From Actinomycetota bacterium (GTDB lineage Bacteria; Actinomycetota; Actinomycetes; S36-B12; UBA10799): 64,000 nucleotides of DNA. Where the stretch lies: the NCBI GenBank assembly GCA_020637055.1, contig JACJWR010000001.1:930001-994000 (forward strand), written 5' to 3'. A program made the position numbers and the translations under genes. The notes beneath the pieces are model-generated. The model ran no database searches, had not been told where the DNA came from, and saw only the letters and a list, made by a program, of their open reading frames with translations. Positions 8,805-16,721 of this stretch are shown in pieces; within the stretch, counting starts at the first letter, position 1; every line of letters begins with the position of its first letter.

Positions 8805-8871
8805 GGGTACTCCTCGGTTTGTGGTGTGGATCACACGCGGTTGTTGTGTGTGCGAGACCGTAGAACGGCAG

Positions 8872-8890
8872 ACGTTGCAGCAACGTTGCA
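8872..8890. promoter_or_regulatory. Candidate operator of the GAF regulator upstream of exaC
   Basis: Two copies of GTTGCA (8874-8879 and 8885-8890) lie 11 bp apart, i.e. one helical turn. The inverted half GCAAC sits between them and forms a perfect palindrome GCAACGTTGC (8880-8889). This lies ~70-85 nt upstream of the exaC start, immediately behind the regulator gene. Confidence 0.45.
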
Positions 8891-8924
8891 TTGTGCGAGA
8901 AGTTTGCCCGGCGCGGGCAGGGGA

Positions 8925-10226
8925 CTACCGGAGCAGGTGATTGAGCACTGCGATCCGGGCCTCCACCGCGGGTCGGCGCGGCGACCCCGCGGGCAGCAGC
9001 GGCAACACGGCCGAGAGAACCTCCACATCGGAGCGGCCGTCCGGCGTGGTGGCGAATCTGAGCAGGGTGGAGACGTCGCCGGACGCCAGCGCGGCGCGTT
9101 TGACCCGCATGGCGGTGTCGTAGCGGAGTTCGGCGATGGCCGGAGCCTCCGATTGCGGCAGCAACGGTCCGGGATATCGGCCGACCGCCTCGCGCAGCTG
9201 GCCCTCGGCAAGCAGATCGAGCACGTCCTTCAGGTCGGTATCGACCGACCGCGCCAGCCGGTAGGGGCGGGAGAGCAGTTCATCGGGACCCAGCAGCCGC
9301 CGTAGGCGAGTCAATTCGGCCCGGATGGTCACCGCAGGTACCTCGTCGTGGTGCAGCAGGGTGGCGAGTTGGTCGGTCGTCAGTCCCCGCGGGTGTAATG
9401 CCAAGAGCAGCAGCAGTTCGGAGTGTCGGGTACTGAGGGTCCGGGTACCGAGGTCGCTGTGCAGTTCGGCTCCGGCCCTTCCCAGCACCTCGAGGCGCCA
9501 CGGTTCGTCGGTGCGATCGGACCCGCCCAACCGCACCGTCCCGTCGGGCCGGTAGCGGACCGCCACGAGTGTGGCCTCCGCGGCGGCGACGGTCGCCCGC
9601 ACCAGGGCCAACGCCTGGCTGGAGACGGTGTGGTCGTCGCCGGTGACATCGACCACGCCGAGTACCGAGCCGCTGCGCAGGTCGTGCACCGGTACCGCGG
9701 TGCAACTCCATGACTGCACCGAGGAGACAAAGTGTTCGGCGGCGAAGATCTGTACGGGTCGATCCAGCTCCAACGCCGTCCCGGGTGCGTTCGTGCCGAT
9801 GGCGGCCTCGGACCACAGGGTGCCCTCCGCGAATCCCATCGCCTCCACCTCGGAGCGCCGACGGGAATCGCCCTCGACCCACAGCAGTCGACCGTCGGCG
9901 TCGCCCACGGCCACCACGTTTCCCGATTCGGTGACGGTGTCGGCCAGCAGATCCCGCACTAGTGGCATCACCGCCGACAGTGGGCTGGCGTCTCGCACGC
10001 CCGCGAGGTCGTTGCTGGAGAGCACTTGGGGTGGCGCCGCGACTGTGGGGTCGATCCCGTGGCTTGCCGAGCGGTGCCAGGAATCCAGCACGACGCCACG
10101 CACGTTGTCGACCCCGCCGACCACCCCCGTGACGAAAAGTTCGTGCGCACGGCCGACCAGCCGTCGCATGAGGTGAGGGTCGCCGCCGTGGCCCGGCGGG
10201 CGATCCCGCTGGGATGGCTCGGCCAT
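8925..10226 (-). CDS. GAF-domain transcriptional regulator (AcoR-like, without AAA domain)
   Basis: A 433-residue protein. Its N-terminal half resembles the sensor part of AcoR-type regulators (VLDSWHRSASHGIDP, then a GAF-like region with EGTLWSEAAIGTNAPGTAL and CTAVPVHDLRSG). It lacks the sigma-54 AAA ATPase module (no GAFTGA or Walker motifs). Instead the C-terminal part has a winged-helix-like LSTRHSELLLLLALHPRGL followed by an alpha-helical region. Such regulators commonly control neighbouring exaC-type dehydrogenases. The start is set at 10226 because a TACCAT -10 lies 7 nt upstream and overlaps the other candidate ATG at 10235, pointing to a leaderless message. Confidence 0.75.
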   Translation of the reverse strand: MAEPSQRDRPPGHGGDPHLMRRLVGRAHELFVTGVVGGVDNVRGVVLDSWHRSASHGIDPTVAAPPQVLSSNDLAGVRDASPLSAVMPLVRDLLADTVTESGNVVAVGDADGRLLWVEGDSRRRSEVEAMGFAEGTLWSEAAIGTNAPGTALELDRPVQIFAAEHFVSSVQSWSCTAVPVHDLRSGSVLGVVDVTGDDHTVSSQALALVRATVAAAEATLVAVRYRPDGTVRLGGSDRTDEPWRLEVLGRAGAELHSDLGTRTLSTRHSELLLLLALHPRGLTTDQLATLLHHDEVPAVTIRAELTRLRRLLGPDELLSRPYRLARSVDTDLKDVLDLLAEGQLREAVGRYPGPLLPQSEAPAIAELRYDTAMRVKRAALASGDVSTLLRFATTPDGRSDVEVLSAVLPLLPAGSPRRPAVEARIAVLNHLLR

Positions 10227-10233
10227 GGCACGC

Positions 10234-10239
10234 ATGGTA
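10234..10239 (-). promoter_or_regulatory. Probable -10 box of the GAF regulator (leaderless)
   Basis: On the minus strand TACCAT ends 7 nt before the ATG at 10226. No Shine-Dalgarno sequence is visible. Confidence 0.5.
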
Positions 10240-10302
10240 GGCACGTGCTGTCGGTAGAGGCGCGTTGTGCCCGACAACAGTTTCGGGGAGATTGTCCGCC
10301 GG

Positions 10303-11340
10303 TCAGAGCAGCCAGTTCGCGGCGTCCTCGCCGGCGCCTGCGGCCGCCATCAGACCGGTGATGCTCGCGTGGTCGATCAGCACACCTTCGTCGTATCGCG
10401 TGACCTCGGTGAACCATCCGGCGGAGTCGCGGCCGGATTTCCACGCATGCTCGAGGAAATCGACCGCCCCCGCGGCGGCGGACGGGGCGTGCAGCGCCAG
10501 CAGCGTTCGCCACCAGATGCAACTGAACACCGCGGGCTGCCGGTCCAGGGCATCAGGTGGCAGGCCCCGTCGACCGGCATCGATCAGGCGCTCCGCGGTT
10601 CCGGGGTCGCCCACCAGATGGGAGAGCCGCGCCGCCAACCCCTGGTTGTACGCCCACACGCTGGGTTCGACGCTGCCGTCGCCGCGAATGTGGTCGGCGA
10701 TCAACCCGTCGGAGCGGAGCAGCGCTGTGGTGAGGAACTCGTGTGCCGCCTGAGCCTTCGCCCGGAACCGTTGGCGGACCCCGGGTGCGAGCCCTGAGGC
10801 ATGCTCGGCGACCACGGCCAATAGCAGGCCGGCGGCGCCGGTGGAGCAGGCGTTGATTGTGTCGCCTCCCTCGACCCATCGGACGCCGCCGTTCGGCTCG
10901 CTACCCCGCTCGACGAACATCGCCACCGTGGCCGCACGAGACCACCAACGGGGCTCGCCGGTTGCTAGTCCCTGTTGAGCGGCGACCAGACCGATCCAGG
11001 CGTTGTCGTCGTAGTACCTGCGACCTCGCGGCCGGTTGTCGAGGTAGGCATCGCCGCTTCGAAACCACGCCAGCGCCTGCCACAGCGTCTCCGTGTCGGG
11101 TGTATCCGGAGCCACCCCGGTGGCCTCGACGGCACTGGCGCACCACAACACCTGCGAAAGCGGCCAGGCGGCTTGTCGTCGGCGGGCGGTCAGTTCGCTG
11201 ATCCGCAACCCTCGGCCCCGGCCGGTGACACAGCTGTCGGTCAGCAGTTTCCAGCTGGCGGCGGCTCTGGCGGACCAGTCTGCGGTCGACGGTTCGCCGG
11301 CTGGGCCGGCCACCGGGCGGTGTTGCGGTTGCTCGGTCAT
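10303..11340 (-). CDS. GH76-like (alpha/alpha)6-barrel glycoside hydrolase
   Basis: A 345-residue protein resembling glycoside hydrolase family 76 (endo-alpha-1,6-mannanases). The hallmark is the YYDDNAWIGL segment, whose consecutive aspartates are catalytic in GH76. Other features are the SGDAYLDNRPRGRRYYDD lead-in, GDTINACSTGAAGLL, and WAYNQGLAARL, which occupies the place of the usual YNQG motif. Unlike secreted family members it has no signal peptide, so it probably acts in the cytosol on a short glycan or glycolipid. A GATACT box 6 nt upstream of the start suggests a leaderless message. The specific substrate is unknown. Confidence 0.75.
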   Translation of the reverse strand: MTEQPQHRPVAGPAGEPSTADWSARAAASWKLLTDSCVTGRGRGLRISELTARRRQAAWPLSQVLWCASAVEATGVAPDTPDTETLWQALAWFRSGDAYLDNRPRGRRYYDDNAWIGLVAAQQGLATGEPRWWSRAATVAMFVERGSEPNGGVRWVEGGDTINACSTGAAGLLLAVVAEHASGLAPGVRQRFRAKAQAAHEFLTTALLRSDGLIADHIRGDGSVEPSVWAYNQGLAARLSHLVGDPGTAERLIDAGRRGLPPDALDRQPAVFSCIWWRTLLALHAPSAAAGAVDFLEHAWKSGRDSAGWFTEVTRYDEGVLIDHASITGLMAAAGAGEDAANWLL

Positions 11341-11346
11341 GGCGGA

Positions 11347-11352
11347 AGTATC
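11347..11352 (-). promoter_or_regulatory. Probable -10 box of the GH76-like gene
   Basis: GATACT on the minus strand ends 6 nt before the ATG at 11340. This is leaderless spacing. Confidence 0.45.
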
Positions 11353-11416
11353 CCGGTGGAACGGGCATCGTGCGGCTCCGGGCGGCTGTTGGCTCGCACA
11401 GCCGCCGGTACCGCAC

Positions 11417-11422
11417 TAGCCT
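11417..11422 (+). promoter_or_regulatory. Probable -10 box of the DinB-like gene
   Basis: TAGCCT ends 7 nt before the ATG at 11430. This spacing fixes the start against the upstream in-frame codon at 11370. Confidence 0.5.
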
Positions 11423-11429
11423 TTCGCGC

Positions 11430-11981
11430 ATGCCGAGATCAACCGAGCAGGAGTTCGCCGACGAGCGGGCGATTCTGAGGTCCAAACTGGACTTCCACCG
11501 GAAGCTTGCGCGGCACCGGGTGTCCTGCCTGGGGGATGAACAGGCCAAGGCCAGACTGGTGCCGTCGCTGACGACTCCGGCGGGGATCCTCTCGCATCTT
11601 GCTGCGGTCGAGCGGTACTGGTTCGTCAAGGTGTTCGACGGCCAGCCGTGGGTGCCACCGTGGAGTGCCGACGATCCCGACGCGGATTGGCGGGTTGGCG
11701 ACGTTCCGGTGTCACAGATCGTCGCCGACTACGCCGATGCGGTGGCCACGGCCAACCGCATCATCGCCGCCCACGACCTGGAAGAACGTGCCAAGGACTC
11801 GTCGAGGTTCGATGCCGGGGTGACTTTGCGGTGGATCCTGGTCCACATGATCGAGGAGACGGCACAGCACAACGGACATCTCGACATTCTGTGTGAGCAG
11901 CTCGCCGCGGTCCATAGCCCGGTCGACGTCGGCATCGACGGCGGACGGCCGTCGTCGACCCCGATCACGACGGGCAGGTAG
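11430..11981 (+). CDS. DinB/DUF664 family protein
   Basis: A 183-residue four-helix DinB-superfamily protein. Metal-ligand histidines are visible in ILSHLAAVERYW and in the pair HMIEETAQHNGH, the H...H-x3-H arrangement of DinB/DUF664 proteins. In actinobacteria this superfamily includes mycothiol-dependent transferases and isomerases, but the specific reaction here is not readable. Start chosen from the -10 spacing. The next gene starts 2 nt after its stop, so the two are probably co-transcribed. Confidence 0.8.
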   Translation: MPRSTEQEFADERAILRSKLDFHRKLARHRVSCLGDEQAKARLVPSLTTPAGILSHLAAVERYWFVKVFDGQPWVPPWSADDPDADWRVGDVPVSQIVADYADAVATANRIIAAHDLEERAKDSSRFDAGVTLRWILVHMIEETAQHNGHLDILCEQLAAVHSPVDVGIDGGRPSSTPITTGR

Positions 11982-11983
11982 GT

Positions 11984-12661
11984 ATGTCGTCCGGCGGGCA
12001 CGCGGAGTCACCGACGGAAGACGTCGACACCGACCCGTGGGAGCGGCGCTTCTACTACCGCGACGGAGACGGAACCGGATTCGACCGGGTGGTGTTCTTC
12101 TCCGACGCCGTATTCGCCATTGCCTTGACGTTGATGGCCGTCGAGATCGGCATCCCGGAGACGCCCGACTCGGCGTCGCCGAGTGCCTTGTGGTCTGCGA
12201 TCGTGGATAAGGGCCCGGCGCTGCTGGCCTACCTGGTCGCCTTCTTCTGGGTGGCGGTGTACTGGCGGGCTAACCATCGGTTCACCGGGACGCTCAACCG
12301 AATGTCCGGGCGCTACATCGGCGTGGTACTGGTGTTCCTCGCGCTCATCGCGCTGCTGCCCTTCACCGCGTCGATGCTGGGGGAGTATCCGAACAATCCG
12401 GTGGCCGTCGTGGTGTTCGCGGTATTCGCAGCAGTGATCAGTTCGCTCGAAGTGGTGCTGATCCTGGTGGCTGATCGGGATGGACTCTTCCTGCGGCCGC
12501 TCACCGCCGGGGAGCGCCGCTACCGGGTGTTGGGTGCCTGCACACCGCTTCCGGGCTTCCTGCTGTCGATCCCGGTTGCGTTCGCATCGACCACCTTGGC
12601 TGTGGTGTGCTGGTTCGCAGGCTCGGTGCTGTTCGGCTGGGCGACGTCGAAACTCAAGTGA
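11984..12661 (+). CDS. TMEM175-family potassium-channel-like membrane protein (DUF1211)
   Basis: A 225-residue integral membrane protein with about six hydrophobic helices. The first helix carries the TMEM175 signature FFSDAVFAIALTLM, whose conserved FSD and residues along one face form the ion path in bacterial TMEM175 channels. The helix with YLVAFFWVAVYWRANHR is also typical. Bacterial members are K+-permeable tetramers. The ATG lies 2 nt after the DinB-like stop. No other K+-transport gene is in the window. Confidence 0.82.
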   Translation: MSSGGHAESPTEDVDTDPWERRFYYRDGDGTGFDRVVFFSDAVFAIALTLMAVEIGIPETPDSASPSALWSAIVDKGPALLAYLVAFFWVAVYWRANHRFTGTLNRMSGRYIGVVLVFLALIALLPFTASMLGEYPNNPVAVVVFAVFAAVISSLEVVLILVADRDGLFLRPLTAGERRYRVLGACTPLPGFLLSIPVAFASTTLAVVCWFAGSVLFGWATSKLK

Positions 12662-12701
12662 TGCGGTTCCCGCGAGCGGGCGCGATGCGAGGCAGGAGTT
12701 C

Positions 12702-14111
12702 ATGACCGATTTCGTCGACGGCTTGTATCCGTACCGGCACGACAGCCGCACCTATCGTGCGATCGAAGACGCGCCGAGATCCCGGGCGGAGGTGCTGGAC
12801 GAAGTCCGGCGGATGGCTACGGCCGAAGACGCCAAGGGGGCCGCAGGTCGTGTCTCGGGAAGTCTGTATTCGGGCGACCACGAGCACTATGCCTACCTCG
12901 CCGAGGTGTTCGGGCAGTTCGCCCACGCCAACATCCTGCAACGCGACATGTACCCATCGGCCACCAAGTTCGAGGCCGAGATCATCGCGATGACCATCGA
13001 CCTGCTGCACGGAGATTCCGGGCAAGGTGCCTGCGGCGTCATCACCAGCGGTGGCTCGGAGAGCCTCATCACAGCCTTGTACACCTATCGCGAACAGGCT
13101 GCGGGCGGCCGGGCGGTGACCAGGCCCAACGTGGTGATTCCGGTGACCGCCCACGTCGCGCTGGACAAAGGTGCGCATTGGCTCGGAATCGAAGTCCGAC
13201 ACGCACCGTTGCAGCCGGACTACCGCGCGGATCCGGCCGCGATGGCTGCGCTGATCGACGAGAACACCATCGCTCTGTTCGGGTCGGCTGCGAACTACCC
13301 GCACGGTCTGATCGACCCGATCGAGGAGCTCGGCGAACTCGCCCGCAGCCACGGCATCGGGCTCCACGTCGACGGATGCCTCGGTGGCTTCCTGCTGCCG
13401 TGGATCGAACAGTTGGGCTATGACGTTCCGCGGTGGGACTTCCGGGTTCGGGGTGTGACGTCGATCTCGGCCGACACGCACAAATACGGCTACGCGCTCA
13501 AGGGGACGTCGACCCTGCTCTACTCCTCGCCCGAACTGCGCCGTCACCAGTACTTCACCTACCCGAACTGGCCCGGCGGGTTGTATCTCTCGCCCGGATT
13601 CGCCGGATCGAGATCCGGGGGATTGGTGGCGTCGACCTGGGCGGCCATGGTGACCACCGGAGCCGACGGCTATCGGGCGGCGGCAGCGGACATCATGTCC
13701 ACGGCCGGCAAGATCCGAGCCGGGGTGGATGCCATCGACGGCATCGAGGTCATCGGAGACCCCACCTTCCTGGTCGCGTTCCAAGCGGCACCCGACACCT
13801 CGGACGACGGGCCGATCGACATCTACCTGGTCAACGATGCCCTGATCGCCGCAGGGTGGCGGCTGAACTCGCTCCAACTGCCCGCCGCGCTGCACTTCTG
13901 CGTCACCCGTCCCAACACGGCCGAGGGAATCGCCGAACGTTTCGTCGACGACCTCCGATCCGCCGTTGACTATGCGAAACGGAACCGCGGGGCAACCGCC
14001 GAATCGGGGGCCATGTATGGCTTCGGCGGTACGCCGGGGGGTGACGAGGCGATCAACGGACTGATGGTGGCGGTACTCGACGCGATGCACGCTGTGGCGC
14101 CGGAAGACTAG
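12702..14111 (+). CDS. PLP-dependent sphingosine-1-phosphate-lyase-like enzyme
   Basis: A 469-residue fold-type I PLP enzyme very close in motif content to eukaryotic sphingosine-1-phosphate lyase: GRVSGSLYSGDHEHY, CGVITSGGSESLI, LHVDGCLGGFLLPW, the cofactor-lysine segment TSISADTHKYGYALKG (Lys261), and LQLPAALHFCVT. S1P lyases cleave the C2-C3 bond of phosphorylated 2-amino-alcohols. The human enzyme's N-terminal membrane anchor is absent, so this should be soluble. The ATG at 12702 follows gcaggagtt; the longer in-frame extension overlaps the channel gene and is not used. The FGGY kinase starts 11 nt downstream, suggesting a coupled kinase-lyase pathway. Other PLP decarboxylase activities remain possible. 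Confidence 0.85.
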   Translation: MTDFVDGLYPYRHDSRTYRAIEDAPRSRAEVLDEVRRMATAEDAKGAAGRVSGSLYSGDHEHYAYLAEVFGQFAHANILQRDMYPSATKFEAEIIAMTIDLLHGDSGQGACGVITSGGSESLITALYTYREQAAGGRAVTRPNVVIPVTAHVALDKGAHWLGIEVRHAPLQPDYRADPAAMAALIDENTIALFGSAANYPHGLIDPIEELGELARSHGIGLHVDGCLGGFLLPWIEQLGYDVPRWDFRVRGVTSISADTHKYGYALKGTSTLLYSSPELRRHQYFTYPNWPGGLYLSPGFAGSRSGGLVASTWAAMVTTGADGYRAAAADIMSTAGKIRAGVDAIDGIEVIGDPTFLVAFQAAPDTSDDGPIDIYLVNDALIAAGWRLNSLQLPAALHFCVTRPNTAEGIAERFVDDLRSAVDYAKRNRGATAESGAMYGFGGTPGGDEAINGLMVAVLDAMHAVAPED

Positions 14112-14122
14112 GGGGCGGCCCG

Positions 14123-15739
14123 ATGACCGCGGTACCCGGCGAGCCGTGGATCCTGGCGATCGACCTGGGCAACGGCGGCCCAAAGGTAGCGGCGGTTTCG
14201 CTGACCGGCGAGATCCTGGCGCACGGTATGGAGGGTGTCGCGGTCACCATCGACACCGACGGCACCGCCACCCAAGATCCCCTGGAGTGGTTGTCAGCTT
14301 TGGAGGCCGCAGTCGCCGGCGTGGCCGATTCGGTCTCCCGGGATCAGTTGCATGCCGTCGCCATCACCGGCCAGTGGGGGAGTTCGGTGCCGGTCGGAGC
14401 AGACGGCACGCCGGTGGGCCCGGTGCTGCTGTGGGCAGACACCCGCGGTGGCCGCCACGTCGCACCTATCGTGGCGGGCCGAGTCACGGTGGCGGGCTAC
14501 GCGCCGCACAAAGTGTTGCCGTGGCTGCGGATCACCGGCGGCATTCCCAGCAACGCAGGCGACGACCCCACCGGGCATTGGCAGGTGCTGAGCCATGAGC
14601 TTGCCGATGTCGGTCGCCGCACCAGTTTCCAACTGGAGCCGGTTGACTTCCTCGCTGCCTACTTGACCGGGATCGTGGCTGCCACCCCCGCGTCGATGGT
14701 GCTCAGTTGGCTCACCGACAACCGGCTCGGGGCGACACCCCGATACGTTCCGGAACTGGTCACCAGGTCGCGACGTCCAGCCGAAACGCTGCCGCCACTA
14801 CGGCCCACCGGATCAGTGCAGGGCTCCCTGTTGCCGGAGATAGCCGAGAGATTGCGGCTACCGGCGGGCGTGCCGGTGATCACCGGCATCCCGGACTTCC
14901 ACGCCGCCGCCCTCGGCAGCGGCGCCGTGACGCCGTATGCCACCCACCTCGCGGTTTCCACCACGGCATGGCTGTCCGCCCCGGTGCCCTTCAAGAAGAC
15001 CGACATCTTCCACACCATCGCGACCGTGCCGGGACTGCAGCCGGAGTTGCCGCTGGTCATCAACAACATCGACACTGCAGGGGCAGCATTGACGTGGTTG
15101 CGCGAACAGGTCATCGCGCCGGCCGATGGCTTGTCCGGTGGCGGCAGCGGTATCGGAGCGGCCGGTGCAGCGCCGCCGGGAGCGCCGCCCTCGTTCGAGG
15201 CGCTCACCGAGCTTGCGGCCCAGGCTCCGGTCGGTTGTGAAGGCGTGCTCTTCGCACCCTGGCTGGCCGGTGAGCACTCACCGGTCGCCGACAAGCGCAT
15301 TCGGGCGACCTGGCTGAATCTGTCGTTGCGCACCGACCGCGCGACCATGGTGCGCTCCGTGCTCGAAGGAGTCGCGTTCAGTACCCGGTGGCTGCTGGGG
15401 CACTACGAGAAGTTCCTGGGTCGGGAGGTGACGGAGATACGGATCCTCGGCGGCGGCGCGCAATCCGACGTCTGGTGTCAGATCTTCGCCGATGTGCTCG
15501 ACGTGCGTCTGGTTCGGATCGCAACGCCCCGGCAAGCTCAGGTGCGCGGGGTCGCACTGTGGGCCCGGGTATGTCTGGGTGAACTCACCCTGAGCGAGGC
15601 GGCCGGAAAGATCCCGCTGGAACGCGAGTTCGTGCCCGACCCGGACAACCGTTTGGAATACGACCGACTCTTCGACACCTACCGAACCCTCTACTCGACG
15701 TTGAGAAAGACCTACCGACGACTCAACGCTTCGGGTTGA
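14123..15739 (+). CDS. FGGY-family carbohydrate kinase
   Basis: A 538-residue ASKHA-fold kinase of the FGGY family (xylulokinase/glycerol kinase type). It starts with the phosphate-1 loop ILAIDLGNGGPKVAAV, has the middle segment ITGQWGSSVPV, and the adenosine-region motif RILGGGAQSDVWCQIFADVL. A Gly/Ala/Pro-rich insertion near residue 340 (GGGSGIGAAGAAPPG) is unusual. The substrate is unresolved; the xylulokinase-like signature is only a family guess. It lies 11 nt downstream of the S1P-lyase-like gene, which acts on a phosphorylated substrate, so the kinase may supply that phosphate. Confidence 0.82.
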   Translation: MTAVPGEPWILAIDLGNGGPKVAAVSLTGEILAHGMEGVAVTIDTDGTATQDPLEWLSALEAAVAGVADSVSRDQLHAVAITGQWGSSVPVGADGTPVGPVLLWADTRGGRHVAPIVAGRVTVAGYAPHKVLPWLRITGGIPSNAGDDPTGHWQVLSHELADVGRRTSFQLEPVDFLAAYLTGIVAATPASMVLSWLTDNRLGATPRYVPELVTRSRRPAETLPPLRPTGSVQGSLLPEIAERLRLPAGVPVITGIPDFHAAALGSGAVTPYATHLAVSTTAWLSAPVPFKKTDIFHTIATVPGLQPELPLVINNIDTAGAALTWLREQVIAPADGLSGGGSGIGAAGAAPPGAPPSFEALTELAAQAPVGCEGVLFAPWLAGEHSPVADKRIRATWLNLSLRTDRATMVRSVLEGVAFSTRWLLGHYEKFLGREVTEIRILGGGAQSDVWCQIFADVLDVRLVRIATPRQAQVRGVALWARVCLGELTLSEAAGKIPLEREFVPDPDNRLEYDRLFDTYRTLYSTLRKTYRRLNASG

Positions 15740-15825
15740 ACCCCCATGGCGGCGGGTAGTCGCGAGTCTGCTCCGGCCTTGGGAAAGCTGCTCGCCGGAA
15801 ATCGTCCTGTGGGAGAATCTGGGCC

Positions 15826-16323
15826 ATGGCGGTGACGTATTCCGATGTGGAGCAGGTGTTCGCTGCCGGGCAGCCGGAGGGTCTCGCTGCTGCGTACAGC
15901 ATGTGGGGGGCATTGATCTATACGGTGGCTCGGCGAGGTTCGGGATCGGCAGAGGCGGCCGCCGACATCACTCAGCGGACCTTTCTCTCGGCATGGCATG
16001 GGCCGCGCGATGTCAGTCTCGACTTGAAGGCGAGACTGGTCCTGACCGCTCGCACCTTGGTCCGACGTCACCTCGAAGAGCAGGGCGCCGACCGCGCCGC
16101 ACAGGCAGCTGCCGACGCGGTGATCGACCGGGTGGTGGTGCGCGACGAACTCACGGCTTTGGCCGAGCCGTCCAGATCGGTCCTGCTGCGGGCGTTGGCG
16201 CCGCCGGGCACCCGCCCGGTGCCGGTCGACGCGAACGAGTCGGGGGGCCCATTCCCGGCGGATGCGGTGCTCGCGGGGCTGCAACGGCTCGAGCACGGAT
16301 TGGCGGGCAGCCGAAGTGTCTGA
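15826..16323 (+). CDS. Small ECF sigma factor-like protein with degenerate region 4
   Basis: A 165-residue protein. Residues ~20-55 match sigma region 2 (AAYSMWGALIYTVARRGSGS then DITQRTFLSAWHG, the counterpart of AEDVTQEVFLRAW). The C-terminal part aligns with the beginning of region 4 (LAEPSRSVLLRAL) but then becomes Pro/Gly-rich where the helix-turn-helix should be, and ends with LQRLEHGLAG. It may therefore bind core RNA polymerase but recognise -35 DNA poorly or through another factor. The next gene, a ZAS anti-sigma factor, overlaps its end by 8 nt. No clear Shine-Dalgarno sequence precedes the ATG. Confidence 0.72.
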   Translation: MAVTYSDVEQVFAAGQPEGLAAAYSMWGALIYTVARRGSGSAEAAADITQRTFLSAWHGPRDVSLDLKARLVLTARTLVRRHLEEQGADRAAQAAADAVIDRVVVRDELTALAEPSRSVLLRALAPPGTRPVPVDANESGGPFPADAVLAGLQRLEHGLAGSRSV

Positions 16324-16708
16324 AGGCACCGGTGCACACTGCGATGACGCCACCCTTGCCCTGGTGGCCGTCGGGCAGGTGGCGCCGTCCGCCGTCTTCG
16401 AACGGCACAGCCACACCTGCCCGGCGTGCTCGGCCCGACGTCAGTCGCTGACCGACGTGGCAGATCTGGCGCGGGATTCGCTGTCCGAACGGGCCTATCT
16501 GCAGCCGCCGGCCACGGTATGGCGGGGAATTGCCGCAGTTGCGGGCGACGCCGGAACGGCCCCAGACCTGGTGGTGGAGTTGCCTTCGGCTGGTAGTGCG
16601 GCGGATCAGACGGTGGATGACGGTCGGCGTGGGCCGTGGCCGGTCATCGGTGCGGTGGCGATCGCCATCCTGCTGCTACTCGTGGTGCTCGGGCTGCTGT
16701 GGTGGTGA
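16316..16708 (+). CDS. Zinc-containing (ZAS-type) membrane anti-sigma factor
   Basis: A 130-residue protein starting at a GTG inside the last codons of the sigma gene. The N-terminal domain has the zinc anti-sigma pattern: an early His8/Cys9, then His31-x3-Cys35-x2-Cys38. One transmembrane helix lies near the C-terminus (about 108-129) with almost nothing beyond it, so there is no extracytoplasmic sensor domain. Known ZAS proteins sequester their cognate ECF sigma factor until a redox or envelope signal. The overlap implies coupled synthesis. An in-frame ATG at 16262 lies inside the sigma gene and gives an unrelated N-terminus. Confidence 0.78.
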   Translation: MSEGTGAHCDDATLALVAVGQVAPSAVFERHSHTCPACSARRQSLTDVADLARDSLSERAYLQPPATVWRGIAAVAGDAGTAPDLVVELPSAGSAADQTVDDGRRGPWPVIGAVAIAILLLLVVLGLLWW

Positions 16709-16721
16709 GCGTGGGGCCGCT

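Noticed and set aside
8824..8836. GTGTG-GAT-CACAC as a CRP/GlxR site
   Set aside because: The half-site spacing is too short for the TGTGA-N6-TCACA consensus.
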